A DNA stretch of 64,000 nt. Source: Paraburkholderia unamae. GTDB taxonomy: Bacteria > Pseudomonadota > Gammaproteobacteria > Burkholderiales > Burkholderiaceae. The number at the start of each line of letters is the position of its first letter. Within the stretch, counting starts at the first letter, position 1. Below are positions 1 to 9,341 of the stretch, one piece after another. The position numbers and the translations under genes are program-made. The stretch spans positions 1-64,000 of the forward strand of contig NZ_QLSU01000024.1 of the NCBI RefSeq assembly GCF_003268775.1, read 5' to 3'. Below the pieces are notes generated by a model. The model saw only the letters and a list, made by a program, of their open reading frames with translations. It was not told where the DNA came from and ran no database searches.

Positions 1-95
1 AAGAGTTATCCACACCGGAATAGATGTACTACGCTGTCTCGGGGTGGGTCAAATTTAGATGAAAACTGTGGGTCAGGATTCGGTGAACGCCAACA
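1..95. mobile_element. Right-end remnant of an IS21-family element
   Basis: Two terminal-type repeats share the core GTGGGTCA (about 46-53 and 69-76), and the segment ends in CCAACA at 90-95, so read inward it begins TGTTGG. A TTATCCACA motif followed by CGG lies at the far left; the same order (TTATCCACA, then repeated boxes, then a TGT end) is seen at the right end of the IS21 element near 63.8 kb. The body of the element would lie outside the window. The assignment is inference from architecture; no transposase is visible here. Confidence 0.4.
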
Positions 96-171
96 CTTCT
101 GCGATCCGGCCGACACAAGCCAAGGCTGCTGGCTGAGTAGCCCGGTTGCCTGATCGCGGAGGGCACATCTT

Positions 172-765
172 ATGTCTGAGTCCACGAAGCTCTACAGCAA
201 CCCGCAGATCGCGGCCGTTCTGAGCGGCAGCGATGCGCTCACGGCGATGCGCAGTGTGTACGAGGCAATATCGCGGTGACGCGCCGTTAAGCCGCGCAGC
301 CGCATCGCGCTGATGTCGCTCAGCGACGGCTGCCTGCTCGCGCTGATGGAAGGCGACGAGCTCACGCGCTTCAGGACCGCCGCGAACACCGTACTGGCGA
401 CCGCTCCTATGGCCCGCGCAAATAGCCGCCGGCTGGGTGTCGCCGGTTGCGGTATGCAGGCGCGTGCGCATGTGGATCCGTTCATCGGGACCTTCGCGCC
501 CGACCAGATTTCGGTGTATGCACCGGATGCGAGCGAAGCAAGCGCTTTCGCCGAGTTGCCGCACGAACGCCATGGCATCCACACGCATGCAACGAACGAC
601 GGACACTTCGCTGGCGCCGATATCGTCGTGGTGTCGACCGTGCAGCGACACCGGTGATATACGGCATATCGCTGCAACCGGGCACGCTCGTCGCGGGTAT
701 CGGCGTGGCGCGTCCCGACCAGCGCGAAATAAACGATGCGTGTTCTAGTGGGCGACTGAAGTCGT
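172..765 (+). pseudogene. Ornithine cyclodeaminase / mu-crystallin family, broken
   Basis: The start at 172 gives a typical N-terminus of this NAD-dependent family (MSESTKLYSNPQIAAVL) but meets TGA at 277-279. The frame reopens to give GCLLALMEGDELTRFRTAA and the nucleotide-binding stretch LGVAGCGMQARAHVDPF (G-x-G-x-x-A), then the frame shifts near 650, where PVIYGISLQPGTLVAGIG continues in another frame. After about 750 the match is lost. At least one stop and one or two frameshifts, plus a missing C-terminus, make this a dead gene. The family covers ornithine cyclodeaminase, alanine dehydrogenase and related imine reductases; the original substrate cannot be told. Confidence 0.75.
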
Positions 766-1223
766 GATCCTCGCCACAATTTGCAGGACACACGCAGCAA
801 TATGCCAGGTCGCTGCAATTCCAACAACAAGATCTCTAACGGCAACCCGCACGGTTCAAGGCTCTACGGATTGTTCAGAGCCGACTCGGTAGCGTAACCG
901 CAATCCCCGACGCGAACGACGTCACGATCGGAATAGTACGCGGCAGATGTATGCTGTGGGTGACAACGATCAAGAAGCGCACAGGAATGTCCCGCATAGG
1001 GCTGCGGATGGGACATAGCGAGGGAGGCTTGGGACATACTTTTCAGCTTCCTCCTGAAGTGTACGCGCTGTGCCAGCGCGTGCCTTTTTGCCTCCGACTG
1101 TGCCCATTGTATGTTAGCCATGCCACAGGCTGTAGCGCGGATCGGCTTAAATCACATTTCTGCTAAACCGGATCAAGGACTATTATGGCCTCCAATCGAC
1201 AATGAGGAACAGGGGAGAGATAC
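766..1223. other. Gene-free stretch upstream of LysR
   Basis: No convincing gene. Two copies of TGGGACATA lie at about 1009-1017 and 1030-1038, 21 bp apart. They could be part of an IS end or an operator, but nothing nearby settles it. The right part must hold the promoter of the LysR gene. Confidence 0.3.
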
Positions 1224-2165
1224 GTGGATCGGTGGAAAGAGTTTGAGGTATTCGTCCAGACCGCGGAGCTTGGGAGTCTTTCGAAAGCAGCGGAAGCACT
1301 TGATATGTCGAACGCGGCAGCCAGCCGCCATCTGTGGTCTCTTGAGGAGCGGCTTGGAGCCCGCTTGATCAATCGAAGCACCCGTCGGCTTACGCTTTCC
1401 GAGGTCGGCGAAAGTTACTACCGTAGCTGTAAGGCCTTCCTAGGCGACATGCGGGACGCCGATCTCGCGGTCAACGCCACGCGCCTCAATCCTACTGGCA
1501 TCCTGCGCATATCGGCATCGCTGTTTTTCTCAGTTCATATCGCGCCGCTGCTCGACAAATACACGGCGCGCTATCCCAACGTCACTGTCCATGTCGAGGT
1601 GGCGAACCGTTACTACGATCTCGTCGACAACAATATCGACGTCGCGATCCGAGCACGGGAATATGAGAACGATTCCGGCATTATGATCCGTCGGCTGGCC
1701 CAAACGCGCCGAATCCTGACTATTTCACCCGAATATCGCAACAAGCACGGGATGCCGGATTCGGTCGAAGCGCTCTCAAACCTGCCGATGCTCATCTACA
1801 CCTATGACAACAACCCGAATGATCTCGTATTTCGTCGCGGCGACGAAACAGTGGAGGTGAAGGTAAAAGGTTTGCTCGAATCGAATGACGGCCATGTGCT
1901 GCGCGCAGCAGCTCTCACAGGCATGGGTATTCTCGTGCAGCCGAAATGCCTAGTCTATGACGACTTGATTGCAGGTCGCCTCATATCGGTTCTCGACGAA
2001 TGGGACTTACCACGTTTGGAGATCAACTTGGCTTTTCAAAGTCGCCGACACATGTCGGCAAAGGTCCGAACTTTCATTGATTTTCTGGTCGAGCACTTTC
2101 ACCAGATGGACTACGAAAGCAAATGGACGAGCTTCGATCGCCGCCCGTCCAAAGCATCGAACTAG
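1224..2165 (+). CDS. LysR-family transcriptional regulator
   Basis: A 313-residue DNA-binding regulator. The N-terminal winged helix-turn-helix spans about residues 5-65 (FVQTAELGSLSKAAEALDMS, then ASRHLWSLEERLGARLINRS), followed by the two-lobed effector domain from about residue 90 (PTGILRISASLFF). The start is a GTG at 1224, supported by an AGGGGAGA ribosome-binding site at 1211-1218. It is close in sequence to the LysR protein encoded at 10825-11778, including the motifs NRYYDL/NRYFDL and GLLESN, so the two are paralogues. The genes downstream on the same strand (SnoaL-like, SMP-30, transporter, EthD) are its likely targets, though they start 280 bp away. Confidence 0.9.
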   Translation: MDRWKEFEVFVQTAELGSLSKAAEALDMSNAAASRHLWSLEERLGARLINRSTRRLTLSEVGESYYRSCKAFLGDMRDADLAVNATRLNPTGILRISASLFFSVHIAPLLDKYTARYPNVTVHVEVANRYYDLVDNNIDVAIRAREYENDSGIMIRRLAQTRRILTISPEYRNKHGMPDSVEALSNLPMLIYTYDNNPNDLVFRRGDETVEVKVKGLLESNDGHVLRAAALTGMGILVQPKCLVYDDLIAGRLISVLDEWDLPRLEINLAFQSRRHMSAKVRTFIDFLVEHFHQMDYESKWTSFDRRPSKASN

Positions 2166-2443
2166 GCTGACCAACATGGTGACCAGGCGCACCATCCGAC
2201 GCACCTATCCCTGTCCCTATTTTTAGACTAGTTTCGCCTGCACAAAGCTCCAAAGCACCGCCGCTTTTTCCGCATATCGGAAAAGACATTTCATCCTATC
2301 GGCTTCCTCCGGCCGTGTCTTCCAAACTATAGTGCGGGTGTGGCCAGTCGGCGTCCGGCCACATCCCGTTTGGTATGTATAGCGACACCGCGTCGATCGG
2401 CTGGTTTAAAGGCCGTTCGAAACTTGCGGATTTGGAGAAAAGC

Positions 2444-2944
2444 ATGACGGATAGAGATATCGAGGAGCTTAAGGTTCGCCTTCAGGCACTCGAGGATCAC
2501 AATGCAATAGTCGATACGCTCAATCAATATGGCCAGGCGCTCGACTACGGCGACTTCGATCGTTTGGTCGATGTCTTCACCAAGGACGCGATCCGCGAGA
2601 CGAAGCGGCTCGACGGTTCGGTCAACCGTTGGGAGGGCGAAGCCGGCACGATCGACTTTGCGAGCCGCCATTCGCATGCTCCTGATCTGTATCACAAGCA
2701 CTTGGCCTTTAATCCGCAGGTCAAGATCGACGGCGATACCGCCGAAGTGGTGAGCTATATGTTCCGCTTCGATCCACGCGATGGCGAGCCATCCTTCATT
2801 TGGGGTATGGGGCGGTATTTCGACAAAATGCGCCGTGAGCCGGACGGCAAGTGGCGCATCTCGTATCGCGTGTCGGAGATTGAGGATCAGTGGCCGGGTC
2901 GCTTTGCCTTGAAGGGCGGCCCGGGTTCGAAAGCGGCTGACTAG
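2444..2944 (+). CDS. SnoaL-like / NTF2-fold family protein
   Basis: A 166-residue protein with the SnoaL_4-type pattern: a helical start (ALEDHNAIVDTLNQYGQALD), then YGDFDRLVDVFTKDA, a conserved HKHLAFNPQVKIDGD segment and a final strand region ending RISYRVSEIEDQW. This fold is used by small dehydratases, isomerases and hydrolases of ring compounds and also occurs in ring-hydroxylase beta subunits. ATG 2444 is chosen because a GGAGAAA site lies just upstream and because the sequence before it is not family-like; an upstream in-frame start at 2375 exists. It is 13 bp upstream of the SMP-30 gene and probably co-transcribed, suggesting it acts on the same substrate. Confidence 0.8.
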   Translation: MTDRDIEELKVRLQALEDHNAIVDTLNQYGQALDYGDFDRLVDVFTKDAIRETKRLDGSVNRWEGEAGTIDFASRHSHAPDLYHKHLAFNPQVKIDGDTAEVVSYMFRFDPRDGEPSFIWGMGRYFDKMRREPDGKWRISYRVSEIEDQWPGRFALKGGPGSKAAD

Positions 2945-2957
2945 CGGAGCTTTGACA

Positions 2958-3878
2958 ATGCCACACAAGGCTCTTCATCCCAGCTTCGAGCAACTGATTG
3001 ATCTTGACAGCGCTCCTCGGCAAGTCGGAACTGGCTACATTTGGGTCGAGGGGCCAGTGTGGCATCCGACTGAGCACTATATGCTCTTCTCGGACATTCC
3101 CGGCGACGTGCGTCGCCGGTGGGATAAGGACGGGATCGTTGAGGTGGCGCGGCCAAGCCACAACGGCAATGGGATGACCTATGATTGCGCTCTGAACCTC
3201 CTGGTGTGCGAGCAGGCGGATTTCGCAGTGACGCGCTACGCGCCGGATGGAACGCGCACCAAGCTGGCGACGCATTTCGAGGGGCGCGCGCTCAATAGCC
3301 CGAACGACATTGTGGTCCGCAGCGATGGGTCGATCTACTTCACCGACCCACTCTACGGCCGTATGCCTGAGTTCGGCGGTCTTCCCATTTCGGCTGAACT
3401 CGATTTCCAGGGTGTCTATCGCATCAAGCCGGACGGCGGTGAGCCGCAGCTTCTGGTCAATCGAACGACCTTTGATCAACCCAATGGACTGTGCTTCTCG
3501 CCCGACGAAAAGCTGCTCTACGTCAACGACACCGAGCAGACTAACATCCGTGTCTACGATGTCCAGGCGGACGGATCCCTGACCAACGGTCGAATTTTCG
3601 CGGAAGGCATCGCGCAAGAAGATCTTCCTGGTCTGCCTGACGGCATGAAATGTGATGAGGCCGGCAATATCTGGGTGACCGCACCCGACGGACTGTGGGT
3701 CTATTCGCCCATGGGTCGATTGATCGGAAAGGTTCGAATGCCTGAGCGCGTTGGCAACATGCATTGGGGGGGGGCGGACTGGAGGACGCTGTTCCTTACC
3801 GCATCCTCTTCTCTATACACGCTCGAGACAAAGATCGGACCGCGGAAGGAGCCTTTCATGCTTGCGTCCGCGACATGA
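2958..3878 (+). CDS. SMP-30/gluconolactonase family hydrolase
   Basis: A 306-residue six-bladed beta-propeller lactonase. Metal-site signatures of the family are visible: YIWVEGPVWHP (Glu ligand), LNSPNDIVVRSDGSIYFTDP (Asn ligand), QPNGLCFSPDEKLLYVNDT and LPDGMKCDEAGNIWVT (Asp). Members open lactones of sugar acids or other ring esters using a divalent metal. ATG 2958 has GGAG at 2946-2949; a TTG six bases earlier is less likely. It follows the SnoaL-like gene closely, so a lactone intermediate in the pathway of this small operon is likely. A second, different family member is at 43723-44709. Confidence 0.85.
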   Translation: MPHKALHPSFEQLIDLDSAPRQVGTGYIWVEGPVWHPTEHYMLFSDIPGDVRRRWDKDGIVEVARPSHNGNGMTYDCALNLLVCEQADFAVTRYAPDGTRTKLATHFEGRALNSPNDIVVRSDGSIYFTDPLYGRMPEFGGLPISAELDFQGVYRIKPDGGEPQLLVNRTTFDQPNGLCFSPDEKLLYVNDTEQTNIRVYDVQADGSLTNGRIFAEGIAQEDLPGLPDGMKCDEAGNIWVTAPDGLWVYSPMGRLIGKVRMPERVGNMHWGGADWRTLFLTASSSLYTLETKIGPRKEPFMLASAT

Positions 3879-4236
3879 CAACCAGCCGTGATCAACGCCA
3901 CACATCATCGACGTTTATGACCAACCAAGGCAAACGAAGCGTGCCTCATTCGTGAGGAATTTCGGACACCCGGCAGCCACTAGTGTGACTGGAACGATGC
4001 CGTCCAGCTCGTCTGTCGGACTTTGCACGTTACTGAAAAGGTGGAGCTGAAAGAAATCGCTGAAGAGCGTTGATGCTGAGTTGGGTTCCTGATCAAAAGG
4101 CGGCGTACTGAACGCTATCCGTTTTACTTTTTTACAGTATTTCGTAATGCGAATCATTGTTCGATGACTGGTGGCATTGGCGAAGCAGATTGGCGTCATT
4201 GGAGCAGTGTCAATATAGACACAGTTGAGGAGACAC
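3879..4236. other. Intergenic stretch with a small UUCG hairpin
   Basis: No gene seen. At 3944-3957 the sequence CCTCA-TTCG-TGAGG forms a perfect five-base stem with a stable TTCG loop, 65 bp after the lactonase stop. It has no following T run, so it may be a weak attenuator or an RNA-stabilising hairpin rather than a terminator. The remainder is the leader of the transporter gene. Confidence 0.4.
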
Positions 4237-5580
4237 ATGAGACACATGAGCACGACATCAGATGCAGCTTTGCTGTCGGGGCCGGCACATTATTCGAATC
4301 TGGATCATCGCGAAGTTGGGCGCGTCGTCCTTTCCGGTTATCTCGGGTGTGCGATCGAATTCTATGACTTTCTTCTGTACAGCACCGCCGCGGCGCTCGT
4401 CTTTGGGCCGGTCTTCTTCGGTAACCTGACGCCGCTGATGGCGACGATTGCGGCCTATGCGACATTTGCCGCAGGTTACGTGGCCCGGCCGTTGGGCGGG
4501 ATCGTCTTCGGGCACTTCGGCGACCGGCTAGGCCGAAAGCGCATGCTGGTCATCACGATGACGATGATGGGCATCGCGTCGACACTTGTCGGTCTGCTTC
4601 CGACGCCGCATACCATAGGCTTGTTAGCCCCAGCGTTGCTCCTGATCCTGCGCGTCGTCCAAGGGATTGCCGTGGGCGGTGAGTACGGTGGAGCACTGAT
4701 GATGGCAGTTGAACACTGTGACCAGAAACGGCGAGGATTTTACGCCTCGCTCATCGCGATTGGTGCGCCAACGGGGACTGTGCTTGCGTCGCTTGCGTTC
4801 GGGATTGTCAGACTGTTGCCCGATAACCAGTTTCTGCAGTGGGGATGGCGCGTGCCTTTCCTGCTTAGCGCGCTCTTGCTAGTCATAGGACTCTACATAC
4901 GTAAGCGGGTAAGCGAATCACCCCTTTTCCTTGAAGCACTCAAGCACGAGGGCGAGATTAGTCGCTTCCCTCTTGTGCAGCTGCTGCGCTACGAATGGAA
5001 GGCGGTCATTCTAGCCGTGGTCACGGCTGCTGGGCCGCTCGCCATTTTTATTGTCGGCGCGACCTTCACACAGACTTATATTCGGCGTTTGGGATTCGAC
5101 TCAAGCGTTGCATTGTTTGCGTTGGCGATTGCGAACGGTGTCAACCTCGTCTGGTTTCCCATCTGTGCTCACCTGAGTGACAAATACGGACGCAGGCCAC
5201 TGCTGCTGGTCGGATTTCTGCTCTCCATTATGTTGGTGGGTCCAAATTTTGTGCTGGTCTCCAAAGGTAACCCCTATCTGACGATGTTTGCCTTCTGGCT
5301 CCTTGGTTCATTTGCAGCGGGGCCAATTTATGGAGCACTCGGTGCCTTTCTAAGTGAGAAATTCAGCACGAGAACTCGCTACACGGGCGCCTCTATCGGT
5401 TATCAACTCGGATCCACGCTCGGCGCTGGCCTTACTCCATTGATCGTGACATCCATCTTCGCTTCCAGCGGCGGCACCAGCGTCGTCGGAGTCATTGTTT
5501 TTCTGATCGCATTCTGTCTGATCTCGATGCTCTGTGTCCTGATTTCAAAAGAAACACGCGAGGCCGATATTTCGTATTAA
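4237..5580 (+). CDS. MFS transporter, metabolite:H+ symporter (MHS) type
   Basis: About 447 residues with 12 predicted membrane helices. The N-terminus carries GCAIEFYDFLLYS, typical of the MHS subfamily (ShiA, ProP, KgtP, citrate and shikimate carriers), and the loop 2-3 signature GHFGDRLGRKRM; a second RRPL loop motif follows DKYG in the C-half. Members import organic acids or betaines with protons through the inner membrane. Starts are possible at 4225 (TTG), 4237 and 4246; 4237 is preferred because GAGGAGA lies 4-9 bases before it. It is followed after 59 bp by the EthD-domain gene and is probably the importer for this small operon's substrate. Confidence 0.88.
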   Translation: MRHMSTTSDAALLSGPAHYSNLDHREVGRVVLSGYLGCAIEFYDFLLYSTAAALVFGPVFFGNLTPLMATIAAYATFAAGYVARPLGGIVFGHFGDRLGRKRMLVITMTMMGIASTLVGLLPTPHTIGLLAPALLLILRVVQGIAVGGEYGGALMMAVEHCDQKRRGFYASLIAIGAPTGTVLASLAFGIVRLLPDNQFLQWGWRVPFLLSALLLVIGLYIRKRVSESPLFLEALKHEGEISRFPLVQLLRYEWKAVILAVVTAAGPLAIFIVGATFTQTYIRRLGFDSSVALFALAIANGVNLVWFPICAHLSDKYGRRPLLLVGFLLSIMLVGPNFVLVSKGNPYLTMFAFWLLGSFAAGPIYGALGAFLSEKFSTRTRYTGASIGYQLGSTLGAGLTPLIVTSIFASSGGTSVVGVIVFLIAFCLISMLCVLISKETREADISY

Positions 5581-5639
5581 AGCTTGAGTCAACCCTACAT
5601 CTTGAGAAGATTTCCAGATTTTTTACGTTGAGGAAACAA

Positions 5640-6377
5640 ATGGCATCATCCAAACCACGACAGAAACCCCTTTACCTGCTCAAACGCTTGCCGACGCTCA
5701 GCCATGAGCAGTTCTGCGATCACTGGTACGAAGTCCATCCCACGGTTCTGAGGTCGATTCCGGAGTGGGTAGAACTGCGCAGTGGGTACGTGCAGAGCCA
5801 TTTGATTGGTGCGGGTAATCTGGCCGACTGGCAGTTTCCGTATGATGGAGTAACTCAAGTTTACGTTCGTCCGGGAACGGAGAGTGGACCGACATTTCCT
5901 GAACTTCCTGTATTTCGCGAACGTGTAATTCCCGACGAGAAGAGCTTTCTGGATCGAGAGCGCACTATCGTTCTCAAAACGCTGGAACACGTTGTTGTGC
6001 CAGGAAGCTCAGCGGTGAAGGTGTTCATCTTTCATCGTCGACGTGCCGATCTGTCGTTGCGGGAATTCACTGACTACTGGACGTCCCAGCACAGAGAAAT
6101 CGTACTTGATCAAAAGGATTTTAGCAGGGAATTACGCGGCTACCGCCAGAACGTGCTGATAGCCGGACAAAGTCGATATCTCGCGGGAGAGGTGCTCCCC
6201 GCTCATGAAGATTTCGACGGTGCATCAGAGTTCTGGTTCGATTCGGTGGAGGCTGCGGAGGATGCCTTTCGTACGTCCGCATACAAGTCAGAAATCGGTG
6301 GCGGCTCGACCGGCCATTTTGACTTGAGTCGCGAGATTGCATGCGCCGTCGATCCTCGTGTCATCCTTCCCGAATGA
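5640..6377 (+). CDS. EthD-domain protein, two repeats
   Basis: A 245-residue protein made of two EthD-like ferredoxin-fold halves. The first begins LYLLKRLPTLSHEQFCDHWY with the HP pair (EVHPTVLRSIPEW); the second begins VKVFIFHRRRADLSLREFTD YW and has the matching SQHREIV. EthD-type domains occur as small catabolic accessory proteins and decarboxylase/dehydratase-like enzymes; a precise role cannot be given. ATG 5640 follows GAGGAAAC. It lies in the same direction as the transporter and ends the operon; a perfect palindrome follows at 6566. Confidence 0.75.
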   Translation: MASSKPRQKPLYLLKRLPTLSHEQFCDHWYEVHPTVLRSIPEWVELRSGYVQSHLIGAGNLADWQFPYDGVTQVYVRPGTESGPTFPELPVFRERVIPDEKSFLDRERTIVLKTLEHVVVPGSSAVKVFIFHRRRADLSLREFTDYWTSQHREIVLDQKDFSRELRGYRQNVLIAGQSRYLAGEVLPAHEDFDGASEFWFDSVEAAEDAFRTSAYKSEIGGGSTGHFDLSREIACAVDPRVILPE

Positions 6378-6565
6378 TCTGCATTCGACGGGTTTAGCGC
6401 ACGGTATCGGAGGTTGACGTTCGCTCTCGGGCTACACGAACGTCGTAGGTGCCCAGCCCTACTTGGTACCTTTTTCGCCTTTGCCGAGGTATGAAGTGAA
6501 CCAAGTTCGCGCTGTTGCCGGGATTTGCAGTCCGACTTCTGGAAGAAGTCCTTGAAATGGTCCCG

Positions 6566-6583
6566 CCGTTGACTTGTCAACGG
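6566..6583. promoter_or_regulatory. Perfect 8+8 bp inverted repeat
   Basis: CCGTTGAC-TT-GTCAACGG, a perfect palindrome in the 320-bp gap between the EthD gene and the first porin. No T run follows, so it looks more like an operator for the porin promoter than a terminator. The AT-rich segment 6625-6670 after it is the likely porin promoter. Confidence 0.45.
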
Positions 6584-6698
6584 GTCTCTCTGGTGAGGTG
6601 ATGCAGATAACCCGTCTTGCATACTACATATCATTAGTATCCGAATTACAAAGAAATTTAATTTTTAAGGGTTGGGGTAGCCCAAGAAAAACGCCTCG

Positions 6699-7863
6699 AT
6701 GGCCGCGTTAGCGATCGCCATCTATTCAACCCATTCGTATGCTCAGAGTAGTGTGACCCTGTACGGTATCGTTGACGCAGGGCTAACGTTCAACTCGAAC
6801 GCTGGCGGCGCTCGCCAATATGCCGTTACAAGCGGGAATGGTTATGCAAGCCGGTGGGGGTTGAAAGGCTCAGAGGGTCTTGGTGGCGGTCTCTCTGCGG
6901 TATTTGACCTTGAGGGAAGATTCAGTACAACTACAGGTAGCTTGGGGCAGAACGGAACCCTGATAGGACGGCAGGCGTGGGTCGGTCTTAGCAGCAGCCG
7001 CTATGGCACCTTTACATTGGGCCGCCAGAATCCGGATGGCTACCAGTACGTCGGCACACTGGAGGCGGGTGGGCAGTGGGCGGCATCAGGTACCGGATAT
7101 GGCGCGCGCGGGAGACGTTGACAATCTCGACAACTTTAACCGCGCCAACAACGCGCTCAGATATCAAAGTCCAACATCAAAAGGCTTCAATGTCGCAGCT
7201 CTGTATAGCCTAGGCGGAAAGGCTGGCAACTTCACACAGAACGAGATTTTCGACTTTGCAGCGGGCTACCAATTCGGACCCGTCGTGCTGGGTGCGGTCT
7301 ATACGTTTATCAAGAATCCGAATTTCTCGTTCTACGGAAACAAGGCTAACGATAGTGTGACCGGAATCAACATTACAAGTCCTGTGCAACAAGGCTATGC
7401 GGCGGCCGGATCCCAACAGATTCTTGCGGCGGATGGATCTTATACAGTTGGCCCGGCAACCGTCGGACTCGTCTACAGCAACACACAGTTCAAGAACCTC
7501 GGCACCGTGACAGTTGCCGGTTTGAACAGCACGGAGAAGGCGTACCAGGGTACCGCAACGTTCAACACCGGGGAGGTCAATCTGAGATATCAGGTCGGTC
7601 CGGCTCTCCAGCTTGGAACCGTTTATGTCTATATGAGAAACGGGGGGGCGAGTGGTGCCAACGGCGCGACATATCAGCAAGTCGATGTTGGTGCGTTCTA
7701 CGCTCTGTCGAAAGGGACGTCACTCTATGCAGTTGGTATCTACCAAAAGGCCAGTGGGACTGACTCGACAGGGCAGCATGCAGTTGCTGCGATCACGGCC
7801 GCTAGTCCTGCTGCCCGCAATCACCAAATCGTGGCAACTATCGGCGTAACGCAGCAGTTCTAG
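6699..7863 (+). pseudogene. Gram-negative porin, frameshifted
   Basis: Trimeric outer-membrane porin of the burkholderial type (AQSSVTLYGIVDAGLTFNS, later RWGLKGSEGLGGGLSAVF, ending ATIGVTQQF). Frame 1 runs from 6699 to a stop at 7121; the rest continues one frame over from about 7095 (GDVDNLDNFNRANNALRYQS). One extra base in the GCGCGCGGGAG run near 7100-7112 explains it. The beginning is also odd: codons just before ATG 6699 read P-K-K-N-A-S, so the natural signal peptide probably began MKKNAS with the start codon now CCC at 6681, placed well behind GGGTTGGGG at 6669-6677. Otherwise very like the intact porin at 36722. A sequencing error could mimic the frameshift but not easily the start loss. 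Confidence 0.8.
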
Positions 7864-8076
7864 ATACAGAATGACCGCAGCTTACAGAACTGCGTGCGTT
7901 GAAGTCTGGAGGTTTGCCGATTGAAACGGTGGTATTGGCAGTAGGAACAGACTCGACTCAGGATGACGCTGGGACAGCGGCAAACTGCATGGCAAATACA
8001 GCGAACTCTTGGCGGGAGTCAGCTGATGTACGGGTTGAAATATTTTCCTAAAAAAACTTGTGAATGGAGACAGTCG

Positions 8077-9294
8077 ATGAAAAGAAAGTTGATGGCAAAT
8101 GGCGCTGTAATCGGAGCAGGAGCAACAATCGCGTTGTCTGCGGTTGCTCAATCCAGCGTTACGTTGTATGGGAGCATTGATACTGGACTTGCGTATGCGA
8201 GCAGCCAGACATCACTGGGTTCGACCACCAAGGGAAGATCGGTGGTGGAAATGTCGCAGGGCGTCTGGAATGCCAGCAAATTCGGCTTTTTCGGAACTGA
8301 AGATCTGGGCGGCGGACTGAAGACAATCTTCAGGCTTGAAAGCGGCATAAACAGCGCAAACGGCGGACTGCAGTATACGAATGCGATGTTTGGACGTGCC
8401 GCATACGTCGGTTTGACGCAGCAAGCGTACGGAACTGTAACGATCGGGCGCCAGTACGCCGCATACTATCAGGCGTTATCCCACTACAGTCCCACGAACA
8501 TCCTGACGGGATATTTTGGCGCTCATCCTGGCGACCTGGATGGCTTCGACACAGGCTATCGCGCTAACAACACGGTGCTCTATCAGTCGCCAAATTTCTT
8601 CGGGCTAACTGCTTACGGTTCATATTCCGTTGGAGGCGTGCCAGGAAGTTTCAATAGTGGCAGTACCTGGGCCAGCGCACTTCAATACGAAATCGGGCCG
8701 ATTGGCGTTGCAACGGCTTTTCAGAAGACAAATAATTCGAATCCTAACGGTGGTCCGTGGGGCGCAGCCTCAACGATGTCGAACAATGGAGCCGAGCTGG
8801 GGGTCTCTGCCGTGACCAACGGATATCAAACAGGGCGCGCACAGCAACGCTATGCAGTGGACGGAGTGTATCGAGTCAGTAGAACCTTCGACGTATCCAT
8901 AGCCTATTCAAACGTCCAATACATTCCAGGAAAGCAGTCTGCCTTTACCGACACTGCGATATTCAACACCGTTGGCGTCGTGCTTCATTGGCGACCAGTA
9001 CCTCCAGTTGATCTTGGAGGGGGGTACAGCTATACCCGCGCGACGCGCTCCAACGGCATCACAAGCTCGGCCAGTTATCAACAGTTCAATCTGTCACAGT
9101 ACTACAGCCTTTCCAAGCGAACGGGGTTGTATGCGCTTGAGGCCTACGAGCGTGCCGGTGGCCAGACCTTAGGCACAGCTGGTAAGTCTCAGATTATTGG
9201 TGCGACTGCGACGATCGGCGACGGCTTCAACGGCACGCCGTCATCGTCACGGAGCCTCTTTGCCGCAGGCGTCGGAATCGTGCATCGATTCTGA
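8077..9294 (+). CDS. Gram-negative porin (OmpC-like, Burkholderia type)
   Basis: A 405-residue outer-membrane channel. ATG 8077 has GGAGA at 8066-8070 and starts a signal peptide (MKRKLMANGAVIGAGATIAL, cut after AVA or thereabouts) followed by QSSVTLYGSIDTGLAYAS. The barrel signatures KFGFFGTEDLGGGLKTIFRL and the constriction-loop motif FGAHPGDLDGFD are present, and the C-terminus ends in Phe (GIVHRF), as needed for assembly by the BAM complex. It stands 213 bp behind the broken porin in the same direction, so the pair looks like divergent tandem copies of which one has decayed. Confidence 0.92.
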   Translation: MKRKLMANGAVIGAGATIALSAVAQSSVTLYGSIDTGLAYASSQTSLGSTTKGRSVVEMSQGVWNASKFGFFGTEDLGGGLKTIFRLESGINSANGGLQYTNAMFGRAAYVGLTQQAYGTVTIGRQYAAYYQALSHYSPTNILTGYFGAHPGDLDGFDTGYRANNTVLYQSPNFFGLTAYGSYSVGGVPGSFNSGSTWASALQYEIGPIGVATAFQKTNNSNPNGGPWGAASTMSNNGAELGVSAVTNGYQTGRAQQRYAVDGVYRVSRTFDVSIAYSNVQYIPGKQSAFTDTAIFNTVGVVLHWRPVPPVDLGGGYSYTRATRSNGITSSASYQQFNLSQYYSLSKRTGLYALEAYERAGGQTLGTAGKSQIIGATATIGDGFNGTPSSSRSLFAAGVGIVHRF

Positions 9295-9341
9295 TAAGAG
9301 GCGAAGCACACCGGAACTGCCACCGGGCATTTGACGGGGCG

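Noticed and set aside
1009-1038. Repeated TGGGACATA as an IS end
   Set aside because: No transposase and no second end nearby; two short repeats alone are not enough.
864-1121. Minus-strand open frame upstream of LysR
   Set aside because: No domain, no ribosome-binding site, composition as expected for chance frames in GC-rich DNA.
3944-3957. UUCG hairpin as a rho-independent terminator
   Set aside because: Stem is only five bases and no T run follows.
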